From an uncultured Pelagibacteraceae bacterium (GTDB taxonomy: Bacteria; Pseudomonadota; Alphaproteobacteria; Pelagibacterales; Pelagibacteraceae): a DNA stretch of 64,000 bases. Location of the stretch: the NCBI GenBank assembly GCA_902576115.1, contig CACGUE010000001.1, positions 107,180 through 171,179 on the forward strand. The letters run 5' to 3'. Under the pieces are notes generated by a model. It had not been told where the DNA came from and searched no databases. It worked only from the letters and a program-made list of their open reading frames with translations. Positions 1 through 7,912 of the stretch are shown piece after piece. The position numbers and the translations under genes are program-made. Positions within the stretch are counted from its first letter, which is position 1, and each line of letters begins with the position of its first letter.

Positions 1-148
1 TCCAGAATTTTATACTTGGATCCTTTAATCCAGGTATATCTAATACATGCGAACTCCCCTCAGGAGAAACTGATCTCAATTCAATAAAATGCTTAGTTAG
101 CAACTCATTTACTTGCGGATCATCAAAATTATTTTCTATTGATTTCAT
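1..148 (-). CDS. GNAT family N-acetyltransferase, partial (N-terminus only)
   Basis: Only the first 49 codons lie in the window; the gene runs off the left edge on the minus strand. The translation begins with a DDPQVNELL stretch followed by an H-x-x-x-LR-x-x-SPEGSSH segment and a DIPGLKDPSIKFW segment. This pattern is typical of small GNAT acetyltransferases of the ElaA/putative acetyltransferase type, which open with a 'D-x-P-x-V-x-x-LL' strand and a 'SPPES-H-LD' loop. An in-frame ATG five codons upstream (ending at 163) is an alternative start. The acetyl-CoA-binding part lies outside the window, so the substrate cannot be guessed. Confidence 0.7.
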   Translation of the reverse strand, partial: MKSIENNFDDPQVNELLTKHFIELRSVSPEGSSHVLDIPGLKDPSIKFW

Positions 149-199
149 AGTTTTGAAAAACATATAATCTAAATTTAGATTAAACCAAGAAAATTAAAT

Positions 200-823
200 A
201 TGTGTGGAAGATACGTAATAACCAGCCCCGTTACAAAAACAAAAAAACTTGTTAAGTCAGCTATACAAGTTGAAGATAATGAAAATTATAATGCACACCC
301 ATTTCAAAAATTACCTGTGATTAAAAAATATAATAATGGAAATACTCTAGAAAATTTAAAGTGGGGAGTAGTACCTAGTTGGGCTAAGCAAAAAGATTTT
401 AAACCTTTAATAAATGCAAGACTAGAAACTATAGATGAAAAAGTATCTTTCAAAAAATTAATTCGACTACATAGATGTGTAGCTGTAGCAGATGGTTTTT
501 ATGAATGGAAAAGAGAAAAAGAAAATAAGACACCTTATTATTTTTTAAGAGAGGATAAAAAGCTTATGTATTTAGCGGCTATTTATGATAATGATCAATT
601 TTGTTTAATAACCGAGGATGCAGATGAAAATATTAAAGAAATACATCACAGACAGCCTGTTATAATTAATGAAAATGATGTTAATAGATATTTAAATCTT
701 GAATTAACAGGATCGAGTTTTCTTAAAGAGTGTAAAAAAACGAAATTAAACTTTCATGAAGTTTCAAAGGAAGTTAATAAACCTACAAACAATAATATTT
801 CTTTGATACAAACTATAACTTAA
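200..823 (+). CDS. SRAP-domain abasic-site processing protein (YedK/HMCES family)
   Basis: This is a 207-residue single-domain SOS-response-associated peptidase (SRAP) protein. Family members form a covalent thiazolidine crosslink with abasic sites in single-stranded DNA, which shields them. Cys2, exposed after Met removal, starts the signature MCGRY. The other family active-site residues are visible: Asn72 in INAR, Glu102 in DGFYEW and His149 in the HHRQP motif. E. coli YedK is about 222 residues, so the length is normal. It is divergent from the GNAT gene and convergent with purK, so it is probably monocistronic. No LexA-like site was recognised upstream. Confidence 0.93.
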   Translation: MCGRYVITSPVTKTKKLVKSAIQVEDNENYNAHPFQKLPVIKKYNNGNTLENLKWGVVPSWAKQKDFKPLINARLETIDEKVSFKKLIRLHRCVAVADGFYEWKREKENKTPYYFLREDKKLMYLAAIYDNDQFCLITEDADENIKEIHHRQPVIINENDVNRYLNLELTGSSFLKECKKTKLNFHEVSKEVNKPTNNNISLIQTIT

Positions 824-825
824 AA

Positions 826-1869
826 CTATTTTTCTATAGTTGTTAAATGTCCCATTTTTCTTTTAGCTTTAACTTCTTTTTTTAAATAATCATAAAAAAA
901 TTCATTTTCTTTAAATTTTTTATTTTTATATTCTAATATTTCTTCACCAATCAAATTAAGCATTTTTGCATTATAAATTTTTTTTGTTTCTAATTTTTCA
1001 AGTCCACATACAGCTCTTATATGATTTTCAAATTGGCTAATGTTGTGTGAATTTATAGTTAGGTGTCCAGAATTATGTACTCTTGGTGCAACTTCATTAG
1101 CATATAAATTATTATTTTTATCTATAAAGAATTCAACGCACATAGTACCAATATAATCAAGCTCTTCGGCCACTGTTTTTGCCCAGTCCAATGCTTTATT
1201 TTTAATTTCATCACTTATATCAGCGGGAATTTTGGAGTGTTTTAAAATCTGGTCTTCATGATAATTTTCAATTGGATCATAAATTTCATATTTTTGATGA
1301 CCAAATCTTGTTACCACAACTGAAATTTCTTTTTTTAAATTTACTATCTTTTCCAAGATGTAGCCTTTTGAAAAATCAAAATCTTCATTTAAATCATTTG
1401 CATTATTTATTTTATATTGGCCCTTTCCATCATAACCAAGTGTACAAGTTTTCAATAATCCAGGTATTAATCTATCGTTTATTTTTATATCATCTAAATC
1501 GTTAATACTTACAAACTGTGTTGTAGTTATATTATTTTTATTTAAAAACTCTTTTTCAGTCATTCTATTTTGAATTAATTTATTTATTTCGGGGCTTGGT
1601 AAAACAGATTTGGTTTCATTAATTTTTTTTAGTATATCATATGGGATATTTTCAAACTCATAAGTAACAAGATCAACTTTTTCTAAAAAGTTATTGATAA
1701 TATTTATGTCTTGGTAATCTCCATAAATAAATTCATCTGCAAAATTGATTGCGGGTGCATCTTTATCATCTGATAAAATAACCGTTTTAATATTAAGTTT
1801 TTTTGCTGCAGATGCTAACAGACTTCCTAATTGTCCTCCACCTATTATTCCTAGATCAGGTTTAGACAT
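826..1869 (-). CDS. purK: N5-carboxyaminoimidazole ribonucleotide synthase PurK
   Basis: PurK is an ATP-grasp ligase that makes N5-carboxy-AIR from AIR, bicarbonate and ATP in purine synthesis. The 347-residue protein opens with a dinucleotide-like GIIGGGQLG loop. It has the central ATP-grasp segments (LLKTCTLGYDGKGQ around residue 140) and the metal-binding NEVAPRVHNSGH motif near residue 260, where the usual 'PRPHNSGH' has Val for Pro. It starts 3 bp after purE ends, so the two form a purE-purK operon whose products act consecutively. The tail nearly touches the convergent SRAP gene. Confidence 0.96.
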   Translation of the reverse strand: MSKPDLGIIGGGQLGSLLASAAKKLNIKTVILSDDKDAPAINFADEFIYGDYQDINIINNFLEKVDLVTYEFENIPYDILKKINETKSVLPSPEINKLIQNRMTEKEFLNKNNITTTQFVSINDLDDIKINDRLIPGLLKTCTLGYDGKGQYKINNANDLNEDFDFSKGYILEKIVNLKKEISVVVTRFGHQKYEIYDPIENYHEDQILKHSKIPADISDEIKNKALDWAKTVAEELDYIGTMCVEFFIDKNNNLYANEVAPRVHNSGHLTINSHNISQFENHIRAVCGLEKLETKKIYNAKMLNLIGEEILEYKNKKFKENEFFYDYLKKEVKAKRKMGHLTTIEK

Positions 1870-1872
1870 TAA

Positions 1873-2367
1873 TTACTTTGGTTTTTTTTTTACTTTTGAT
1901 GTTTGTTTTTTTCGCCAATTTAAAAGTGTTTTTTTTACATTGTTATCATAAGTAGCTATAATTGAAGCAGCATATAAACCAGCATTGATTGCACCATCTT
2001 CTCCAATAGCAACTGTGCCAACAGGAATTCCTTTAGGCATTTGAGCAATTGATAGAAGGCTATCTAAACCTTTTAACTTTTTACTTTCAATAGGAACACC
2101 TATGACTGGAATTCTAGTTATTGCAGCAATCATACCAGGTAAATGTGCTGATCCTCCTGCCCCAGCAATAATAATAGAAATATTATTATTTTCTGCTTTC
2201 TTTGCATAAGTATATAGTCTATCTGGCGTTCTGTGTGCAGAGACGATATTTGTCTCATAATTAACTTTTAAAATCTTAAGAACTTTTTCACAATTCTTCA
2301 TTGTTTTGTAATCAGACTGACTGCCCATTACAATTGATACTTTATGTGATTTTTTTTTGTATTTCAT
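1873..2367 (-). CDS. purE: N5-carboxyaminoimidazole ribonucleotide mutase PurE
   Basis: PurE moves the carboxyl group of N5-CAIR to form CAIR, directly after PurK. The 164-residue protein shows the class I PurE motifs: GSQSD at 15-19, SAHRTP at 43-48 (with the catalytic His45) and the glycine-rich AGAGGSAHLPG at about 68-78. It is the first gene of the purE-purK operon and is divergent from the M19 dipeptidase-like gene across a 104 bp gap. Its C-terminal tail is lysine-rich (KKQTSKVKKKPK), a small extension beyond the conserved fold that is of no known meaning. Confidence 0.97.
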   Translation of the reverse strand: MKYKKKSHKVSIVMGSQSDYKTMKNCEKVLKILKVNYETNIVSAHRTPDRLYTYAKKAENNNISIIIAGAGGSAHLPGMIAAITRIPVIGVPIESKKLKGLDSLLSIAQMPKGIPVGTVAIGEDGAINAGLYAASIIATYDNNVKKTLLNWRKKQTSKVKKKPK

Positions 2368-2471
2368 GAAACCAATATCAATTTACAGATATTTCCCTTA
2401 AATTGCAATTTTTAGCTAAGGACAGTTTAAGTTAGTGACAATCATAATAATAATAATAGTGTATACCAAAT

Positions 2472-3440
2472 ATGAATTATCGAATTGATAATCTTCAGTA
2501 TTGTAAATGGTCTAGAGAAATCTTTGAAATAAATAATAAAGCTGGATTAAATGCGGTTCACGTAACGTTAGTTTATCATGAGGACTATGATGAATTACAA
2601 CAAAGAATAAAAGAGTGGAATAAACATTTTGAAGAAAATAAAGATCTTATATTTCTAGGCAATAACTACAATGATATTACAAAAGCAAAAGAAGAAAATA
2701 AAACTGCAATTTTTTTTGGATTTCAAAATTGTTCTCCAATTGAAGATGACATAAGTCTTATAGAAAAAGTACACTCACAAGGTTGTCGATTTATGCAATT
2801 AACTTATAACAACCAATCATTATTAGCCACCGGATGTTATGAAAAAAATGATAGCGGAGTTACTAATTTTGGAAAAGAGGCTATTAAAGAAATGAATAGA
2901 GTAGGTATCGTTGTTGACATGTCTCATTCAGCAGAAAAAAGTACACTTGATGCAATTGAAATTAGTCAAAAACCTATTGCGATTACTCATGCAAATCCAA
3001 CTTTTTGGTTTGAAGCAAAAAGAAATAAATCTACAGAATTATTAAAAGTTTTATCTGATAGTGGAGGAATGTTAGGGTTATCATTGTATGCTCATCATTT
3101 AAAAGATGGAACGAATTGTAAAATAGAAAGTTTTTGTGAAATGGTTGCAAGAACAGTTGAAATTATGGGTATTAATAATGTTGGTATAGGATCAGACTTA
3201 TGTTTGAACCAACCAGATAGTGTAGTTGAGTGGATGAGAAATGGAACATGGTCAAAATCAAAAAATTTTGGTGAAGGCAGTAAAGATAAACCTGGTTTTC
3301 CAAAACAACCAGATTGGTTTTTGGATGCAAGAGGATTTAATAATATAAACACAGAACTAAAAAATAAAGGTTTTCACGAAGAAGAGATAAATAAGATACT
3401 TGGCAATAACTGGTTTAATTTTTATAAAGGAATTAATTAA
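2472..3440 (+). CDS. Membrane dipeptidase (peptidase M19)-like protein
   Basis: The 322-residue protein has the TIM-barrel amidohydrolase fold of renal-dipeptidase (M19) proteins. The signatures are FFGFQN, the MQLTYNNQSLLATGC strand, VDMSHSA near residue 155 and ITHANP near 175, which supply the usual metal-binding histidines, and GIGSDL near 240. The N-terminal 'D-G-H-x-D' metal motif of canonical M19 enzymes is not visible; the matching place reads RIDNLQYCKWS, so it is either a variant subgroup or altered in metal use. There is no signal peptide, so it is cytosolic. It overlaps the next gene by one base (TAATG), which ties it to the unknown operon downstream. Confidence 0.85.
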   Translation: MNYRIDNLQYCKWSREIFEINNKAGLNAVHVTLVYHEDYDELQQRIKEWNKHFEENKDLIFLGNNYNDITKAKEENKTAIFFGFQNCSPIEDDISLIEKVHSQGCRFMQLTYNNQSLLATGCYEKNDSGVTNFGKEAIKEMNRVGIVVDMSHSAEKSTLDAIEISQKPIAITHANPTFWFEAKRNKSTELLKVLSDSGGMLGLSLYAHHLKDGTNCKIESFCEMVARTVEIMGINNVGIGSDLCLNQPDSVVEWMRNGTWSKSKNFGEGSKDKPGFPKQPDWFLDARGFNNINTELKNKGFHEEEINKILGNNWFNFYKGIN

Positions 3441-5092
3441 TGCAAGTTCCACTAAGAGATCCTAAAATTGTAATGAAACTCTCTAGACTTGGATCGTTTC
3501 ATCAATCTAAATTATCTTTTCTAAGATCATTTTTAAATGAGTTCAAGGATTGGAAATATAAAAGAGATTTGTTCGACTTGAATGATGGAGGATTTGGAGT
3601 CGCTATTTATTCATTTTCAAAAGATAAAAAAACATATTCTTTAGTTTGTTTTGCTAATGAGCTTAAAGATGAGGAAAGATCTGATAGAGTAATAGCAACT
3701 AAATGGGATGCTGCATTTGCTTTGTATGATGGCGTTCCTTCAAAAATTGATATTGATAGACTTTCACAAAATGTCCCTAAACAAGAAGTAGGGAGACTTT
3801 CTTATAAAGAACTAACTCTCTCAAGAGCAAATAGATCAGTTAGAGCATTTAATTATGTGGTTGAGTGTTTATCAAAAGGCATCCAGCCCAATACTAATGA
3901 GCTTTTAAAAGTTGGATATTTGTACAGAACAACTGCAGTATATGGCTCAGGAAAATTTGGATTAGCAGACAGGTTTAGAATTAAAAATAGAGATGAAATA
4001 AATGGTCCTTTTAGATTGGAAATGATGTTAGTTTACCTTGTAAGACAATTCACTTTTGATCAAGTCAATCATATAGCAAAACATAAAAATCCTAAAGATG
4101 CTGTAGAATTAGACTTGGATATTTGCAGAAATTTAGGAATTGGAAATTCAACTGGATTAGGAATGGCACCATTTATTGTTAACCACCCTTCATTATTAAA
4201 TAATTGGATTCTCGCTAAAGAGACAGCTTTAAAAAAAATAAGAGAAATAGAAAAAGTATCAGAAGAAGAGTTTAAAATTTTTTACAACTGTTTAACAAAA
4301 TCTTTAAAAAATGTAACTTCATGGAATACTGATAGTGAATATCAAAAGAAGAAAATTGAGAATTTAATTAATGATTTACAAAATTTAATCAATTATTTGA
4401 AAGATAATATTCATAAATCAAATTTTTATATATTCGACAAATTATACAATTGGGCGGAGGAAAATTTATCCGAAGAAGGAGTTGAGTATTTGGTTTCTAT
4501 AATGATGGAACCATATAATAAAATAACCGATCCTTTGATTTCTCAAATGAGTTCAGACGAGGATAGTAGTTTTAATATACCTGTAGACAGAACTATAAAT
4601 GACCTAAGAGAAATAATTGAAAAAAATTATTCAGATATTTTAAAAATTGATTTTTCAAAAAATGAAAACAATAAAAAATTTTGGTTCATTTCAAAAAATA
4701 AAGAAGAACCTAGGATTGGAGATCGATTTGAAGATAATGGCTCAGAACTTGAGCAGCCTACAGCTATTGCTAGAGATATTAAAAAACTTTATGAAACTAT
4801 TTTTACATTAAAAAACAGCTTAAAGATTGGCAATTTTCTAGTACAGAACAATGATTTAAGACATATTGTAAGAAGAGTGTTTATAACAGAGAAATATCCA
4901 TATTCTGAAATTCAAGATAACACCATTGGCTCAAAATTAGTTCCTATTGATATGTTAAGACTTAAACTATCTTTTTTTGGGGCGGTAAAGTTTGATCCAA
5001 GATCTGATAAATGGTTAAGGATTTGTATGTTTCAAGGAGCTCCATTACCAAATGAACTGAATTCATTTAATCAATATTGGATATATAACTAA
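3440..5092 (+). CDS. Uncharacterised 550-residue protein in M19-linked operon
   Basis: I do not recognise this protein. It is a soluble-looking, charged 550-residue chain without a signal peptide or membrane segments. An arginine-rich, probably folded N-terminal half carries a DLNDGGFG segment and a distinctive GIGNSTGLGMAPFIVNHP segment near residues 233-250. A middle stretch (about 265-330) rich in K/E/L suggests helices, and the C-terminal part has a YPYSEIQDNTIGSKL segment. The start codon overlaps the stop of the M19-like gene, and the next gene begins 8 bp after its end, so it is translated as part of an operon. The tight coupling suggests a role with the dipeptidase-like enzyme, but the activity is unknown. 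Confidence 0.85.
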   Translation: MQVPLRDPKIVMKLSRLGSFHQSKLSFLRSFLNEFKDWKYKRDLFDLNDGGFGVAIYSFSKDKKTYSLVCFANELKDEERSDRVIATKWDAAFALYDGVPSKIDIDRLSQNVPKQEVGRLSYKELTLSRANRSVRAFNYVVECLSKGIQPNTNELLKVGYLYRTTAVYGSGKFGLADRFRIKNRDEINGPFRLEMMLVYLVRQFTFDQVNHIAKHKNPKDAVELDLDICRNLGIGNSTGLGMAPFIVNHPSLLNNWILAKETALKKIREIEKVSEEEFKIFYNCLTKSLKNVTSWNTDSEYQKKKIENLINDLQNLINYLKDNIHKSNFYIFDKLYNWAEENLSEEGVEYLVSIMMEPYNKITDPLISQMSSDEDSSFNIPVDRTINDLREIIEKNYSDILKIDFSKNENNKKFWFISKNKEEPRIGDRFEDNGSELEQPTAIARDIKKLYETIFTLKNSLKIGNFLVQNNDLRHIVRRVFITEKYPYSEIQDNTIGSKLVPIDMLRLKLSFFGAVKFDPRSDKWLRICMFQGAPLPNELNSFNQYWIYN

Positions 5093-5100
5093 AGTAATTA

Positions 5101-5709
5101 ATGAGAAGTTATAGTGAAATTGACACGATTGTTAAACGTTCAACAAAAGCGAAAGGTTTCTCCTGGGGAGTTGCAGAAGAAATAGGAAAGAACATCAAGC
5201 AACTCGAGTTATTTGGTTTACCAGGAATAAAACATATAAACCAATATTTTAAGATTTTTAATAATGAGAAGTTTGAAAATTGCCAATCTTTTAACAAAAG
5301 CAACAGACCTCAAAACTTTTACTGTCCAATTAAACTTGGATTAAGTTTTTTTGATCAATCTATCTCTATCCAAGAACTAAATGATATAGAAATTGAAAAA
5401 ATGGCTTACCCATTGATATTTTTGCCGTTTGTCAGCAGATCTTCGGAAATAACAGGAAAGAGAATTTTTTTAAAGATAGATCAAAAAGAATTTTTATTAA
5501 ATTTCAATCAATCAATTTATTCAAATTATTTAAGTAGTGAGGTTGTAGAAAAAGCCGATGTAATTAAAATCCAATTCTTAGAAAACAAGAATAATTTTTC
5601 CGAAGAAGATTGGAAAGAATTAACAAAATTATCTGAAAACACATTTGTTGAAGAAACAGATGAATTAAAACAAAAAACTGCAGGAGCAGGATTAACAGAT
5701 AATGACTGA
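5101..5709 (+). CDS. DUF3726-like protein
   Basis: The 202-residue soluble protein opens with SYSEIDTIVKRSTKAKGFSWG and VAEEIGKN, which resembles the start of DUF3726 proteins ('...A-x-KAARGAGYSWGLAEEAG...') as I remember them; this family match is from memory only. No catalytic motif is obvious. It sits 8 bp after the 550-residue protein and its last codons overlap the following 55-codon gene by 8 bp, so it is the third gene of the M19-linked operon. It ends with a short flexible tail, KQKTAGAGLTDND. Function unknown. Confidence 0.75.
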   Translation: MRSYSEIDTIVKRSTKAKGFSWGVAEEIGKNIKQLELFGLPGIKHINQYFKIFNNEKFENCQSFNKSNRPQNFYCPIKLGLSFFDQSISIQELNDIEIEKMAYPLIFLPFVSRSSEITGKRIFLKIDQKEFLLNFNQSIYSNYLSSEVVEKADVIKIQFLENKNNFSEEDWKELTKLSENTFVEETDELKQKTAGAGLTDND

Positions 5710-5869
5710 TAACTTTGAATATAAATCGGACAAATCAGATAAAAATGAATTAAATGATATTTGTGATGAATGTAAAAAAGAAGATGAGACAGTAACTCAA
5801 AATTTAATACTCACAGGATATAAACTTTGTAACTCCTGCAGAACATCAAAAACTTTATTTCCACTTTAA
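5702..5869 (+). CDS. Small four-cysteine protein, last gene of the M19-linked operon
   Basis: This 55-codon frame starts with ATG inside the end of the DUF3726-like gene (8-base overlap) and ends by overlapping the convergent YIP1 gene. The peptide has an acidic, hydrophilic N-terminus and two cysteine pairs: ICDECKKEDE and KLCNSCRTSK. Together they form a CxxC-x(20-25)-CxxC pattern like a small zinc ribbon. The overlap, the paired cysteines and the placement in the operon support a real gene, although it is very short. A zinc-binding adaptor or assembly role would be a guess. Confidence 0.65.
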   Translation: MTDNFEYKSDKSDKNELNDICDECKKEDETVTQNLILTGYKLCNSCRTSKTLFPL

Positions 5870-6411
5870 ATATTCGTACTAATAGGTAACGAATTAATTT
5901 TTGTCATTACGAAAGAAATTGTCAAAAAAGAAATAATTAAAAAAGACAAAAATACAATTCCAAATGCTTTTAAATTTGATTTTAAATTTAAAATATGTCG
6001 TGTTGCAATGATTAATGAAGCAAAAATCCAAAATTGGGTAAGAAAAATAATTAAAAGCACTAATTCTGGCGTGACAGCAAAAAATCTTATTAGTCCTGGA
6101 GCATGTGCGTACCCAACGGCTATAAGGACTCTTTTAAATGGAATTTTTCTATCTTTATCAGGAAAAATTTTAACTCCAATTACAAATATAAAAATTGCCC
6201 ATACCAGCCAAGTTAATAATGCTGTTAAACCAGATATACCAACAGACGTTTTAACAATTGTGTTCGCTGCAATAGCACCAGCAACCCCATCTAAAATCAT
6301 GATAAGAATTGCAAAATAAATTCCAGCTTCTCCATAATATCTTGGAGTTCTATAAAGAGTTTTATCAAGCTTTAACGATTTAAAAACAATATCTAAAAAC
6401 TGAGCAAACAT
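5866..6411 (-). CDS. YIP1-family integral membrane protein
   Basis: The 181-residue protein has about five hydrophobic segments (residues about 29-50, 60-82, 90-125, 118-138 and 148-170). The conserved-looking core includes GVAGAIAAN, LTWLVWAIFIFVIG and RVLIAVGYAHAPGLIRFF. The 'YA..P' pattern in the third segment is typical of the YIP1 family of small membrane proteins, whose bacterial role is unsettled. Its start codon overlaps the stop of the tiny upstream gene (6411-6518) by one base, so the two are probably translationally coupled. Confidence 0.8.
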   Translation of the reverse strand: MFAQFLDIVFKSLKLDKTLYRTPRYYGEAGIYFAILIMILDGVAGAIAANTIVKTSVGISGLTALLTWLVWAIFIFVIGVKIFPDKDRKIPFKRVLIAVGYAHAPGLIRFFAVTPELVLLIIFLTQFWIFASLIIATRHILNLKSNLKAFGIVFLSFLIISFLTISFVMTKINSLPISTNI

Positions 6412-6518
6412 TAATTATCTTTATTTTTTTTTTGCGCCTTATATGAAACGATTAATGGGAATATTATTAGAGCAATAGCGATTATAATGCAAACAACTAT
6501 GAAAAAGGTTTTCGTCAT
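6411..6518 (-). CDS. 35-residue single-pass membrane peptide
   Basis: A short minus-strand frame encodes 35 residues: an MTK start, a single hydrophobic helix (about residues 5-25) and a lysine/asparagine-rich tail (KAQKKNKDN). The stop overlaps the ATG of the YIP1 gene (TAATG), and a positive tail after the helix predicts a cytoplasmic C-terminus. Overlap-coupled small membrane proteins often associate with the larger membrane protein encoded next to them, so a YIP1 partner is a reasonable guess. No homologue was recognised. Confidence 0.55.
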   Translation of the reverse strand: MTKTFFIVVCIIIAIALIIFPLIVSYKAQKKNKDN

Positions 6519-6556
6519 ATTTAAGGGGAATTAAATTCCCCCTAAAAAAATTTTTA

Positions 6557-7912
6557 TCACTTACTGACTACTTCTCTTGTATTTGCGTTGTAAGATTCTG
6601 TAAATGGAATATCAACTACAACTGCATCAACTGGTTCCCCAGGTTTATCAGAATATTTTTCTGGTAGATGGACTTTAAATTTCGATCCAACCTTACCTCT
6701 TGGAAAACCATTTGCATTTAGCGTGCCATCAAATGGAACATATCCCATAGCAATATTTTTCCCTTTTTCTGGGTGATACCATGGAGAAGTTATAAATCCT
6801 ACAGGCTCACTGCCGTTTTCTGAAATTAACCAAAAATCTGGAGCATATTCTTCAATAGGTTTTCCTCCTAATTCAAGTCCAACTAATTGAAGTTTGTAAG
6901 GTTTATGACCTGCTTTTAAATCAGCTTTCATTTTCTCGAGAGCTTTTTTACCAATGTAATCTGCTTTTTTGTTCCATTCACCTTTACCAGATAAAGAAAC
7001 TTGATATCCAAGATTACATTGAAATGGATTATGCTCATGATCCATATCTTGTCCCCATGAAAGAATTCCAGCTTGTATCCTTCTATGGTGTGCAGGAGCA
7101 ATTACCATTAAGTTATGTTTTTTACCTGCTTCAAGAACAGCATTCCACATATCTTCGGCATATAAAGTTGCTTCTCTTAAATATATTTCAAATCCAGACT
7201 CGCCTGAAAAACCTGTTTGAGAAATTATACAACTTCTTCCACCAACTTTTGCAGAAGCCAATCCATAAAAAGGCATGTTATCAATATCAACTTCACTTCC
7301 ACAAAGATCTTTCATCAAAGCTTTTGCTTTAGGACCTTGAATTTGTACAGGACAAGCATCTATTTCATTAATTTGAACATTAAACCTTTCATCTGCATTT
7401 ACTCCTTGCAGATATAATCCTATATCACTATCTGATAAACTAAACCAAAATTCATCTTTAGAAATTCTTAAAAGAATAGGATCATTTAATACTCCTCCAT
7501 AAGAATTACACAAAATTACATATCTTCCTCTCATTGGAGAAATTTTTGTAGCATCTCTTGTAATTACATAATCAACAAATTTTTCTGCATCTGGTCCTTT
7601 AACTTGTATTTGTCTTTCAACTGCAACATTCCACATTGTTACATGGTTTTTAATTGCTTCGTACTCAACCATTGCACCACCATCTTCAGGTTTAACATAA
7701 CCTCTTGGATGATAAATTCTGTTATAAACAGTTGCTCTCCAACATCCTGCTTTCATAGATAAATGCCAGTATGGAGATTTCCTTACTCTTGTTGATATTA
7801 GCATCTCAACTTTAGTAGGTCCGCTTTGCCTTAAATTGTATGGTACTTTTCTATCAGACTGATCTACTGATGTTGTATGTCTTAGTTTACTATAGTCAAA
7901 TTCATTAGACAT
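6557..7912 (-). CDS. DmdA-like GcvT-family tetrahydrofolate-dependent demethylase
   Basis: The 451-residue protein belongs to the aminomethyltransferase (GcvT) fold. Its middle resembles DMSP demethylase DmdA: WNVAVERQIQVKG, a GGVLNDPILL strand, SLSDSDIGLY, QIQGPKAKALM and SGFSGESGFEIYL, with WSPW-like 'ITSPWYHPEKGKNIAMGYV' near the C-terminus. It is about 80 residues longer than DmdA (about 369), mainly at the N-terminus, so it is likely a relative with another methyl donor. GcvT-like demethylases pass a methyl group to THF. The start of this gene lies inside the end of the upstream MetF-like gene (8-base overlap), which would oxidise the methyl-THF made. Substrate unknown; DMSP itself cannot be claimed. 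Confidence 0.85.
   Translation of the reverse strand: MSNEFDYSKLRHTTSVDQSDRKVPYNLRQSGPTKVEMLISTRVRKSPYWHLSMKAGCWRATVYNRIYHPRGYVKPEDGGAMVEYEAIKNHVTMWNVAVERQIQVKGPDAEKFVDYVITRDATKISPMRGRYVILCNSYGGVLNDPILLRISKDEFWFSLSDSDIGLYLQGVNADERFNVQINEIDACPVQIQGPKAKALMKDLCGSEVDIDNMPFYGLASAKVGGRSCIISQTGFSGESGFEIYLREATLYAEDMWNAVLEAGKKHNLMVIAPAHHRRIQAGILSWGQDMDHEHNPFQCNLGYQVSLSGKGEWNKKADYIGKKALEKMKADLKAGHKPYKLQLVGLELGGKPIEEYAPDFWLISENGSEPVGFITSPWYHPEKGKNIAMGYVPFDGTLNANGFPRGKVGSKFKVHLPEKYSDKPGEPVDAVVVDIPFTESYNANTREVVSK

Noticed and set aside
824..841. Hairpin AACTAT...ATAGTT between the SRAP gene and purK
   Set aside because: Six A/T-rich pairs overlapping the purK stop; too weak to call a terminator.
2444..2458. 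ATA/AAT trinucleotide run
   Set aside because: Only about five units long, in an AT-rich intergenic gap; no sign of a phase-variable repeat.
6008..6319. 103-residue plus-strand frame opposite the YIP1 gene
   Set aside because: Shadow of the membrane protein gene; it mirrors its hydrophobic codons.
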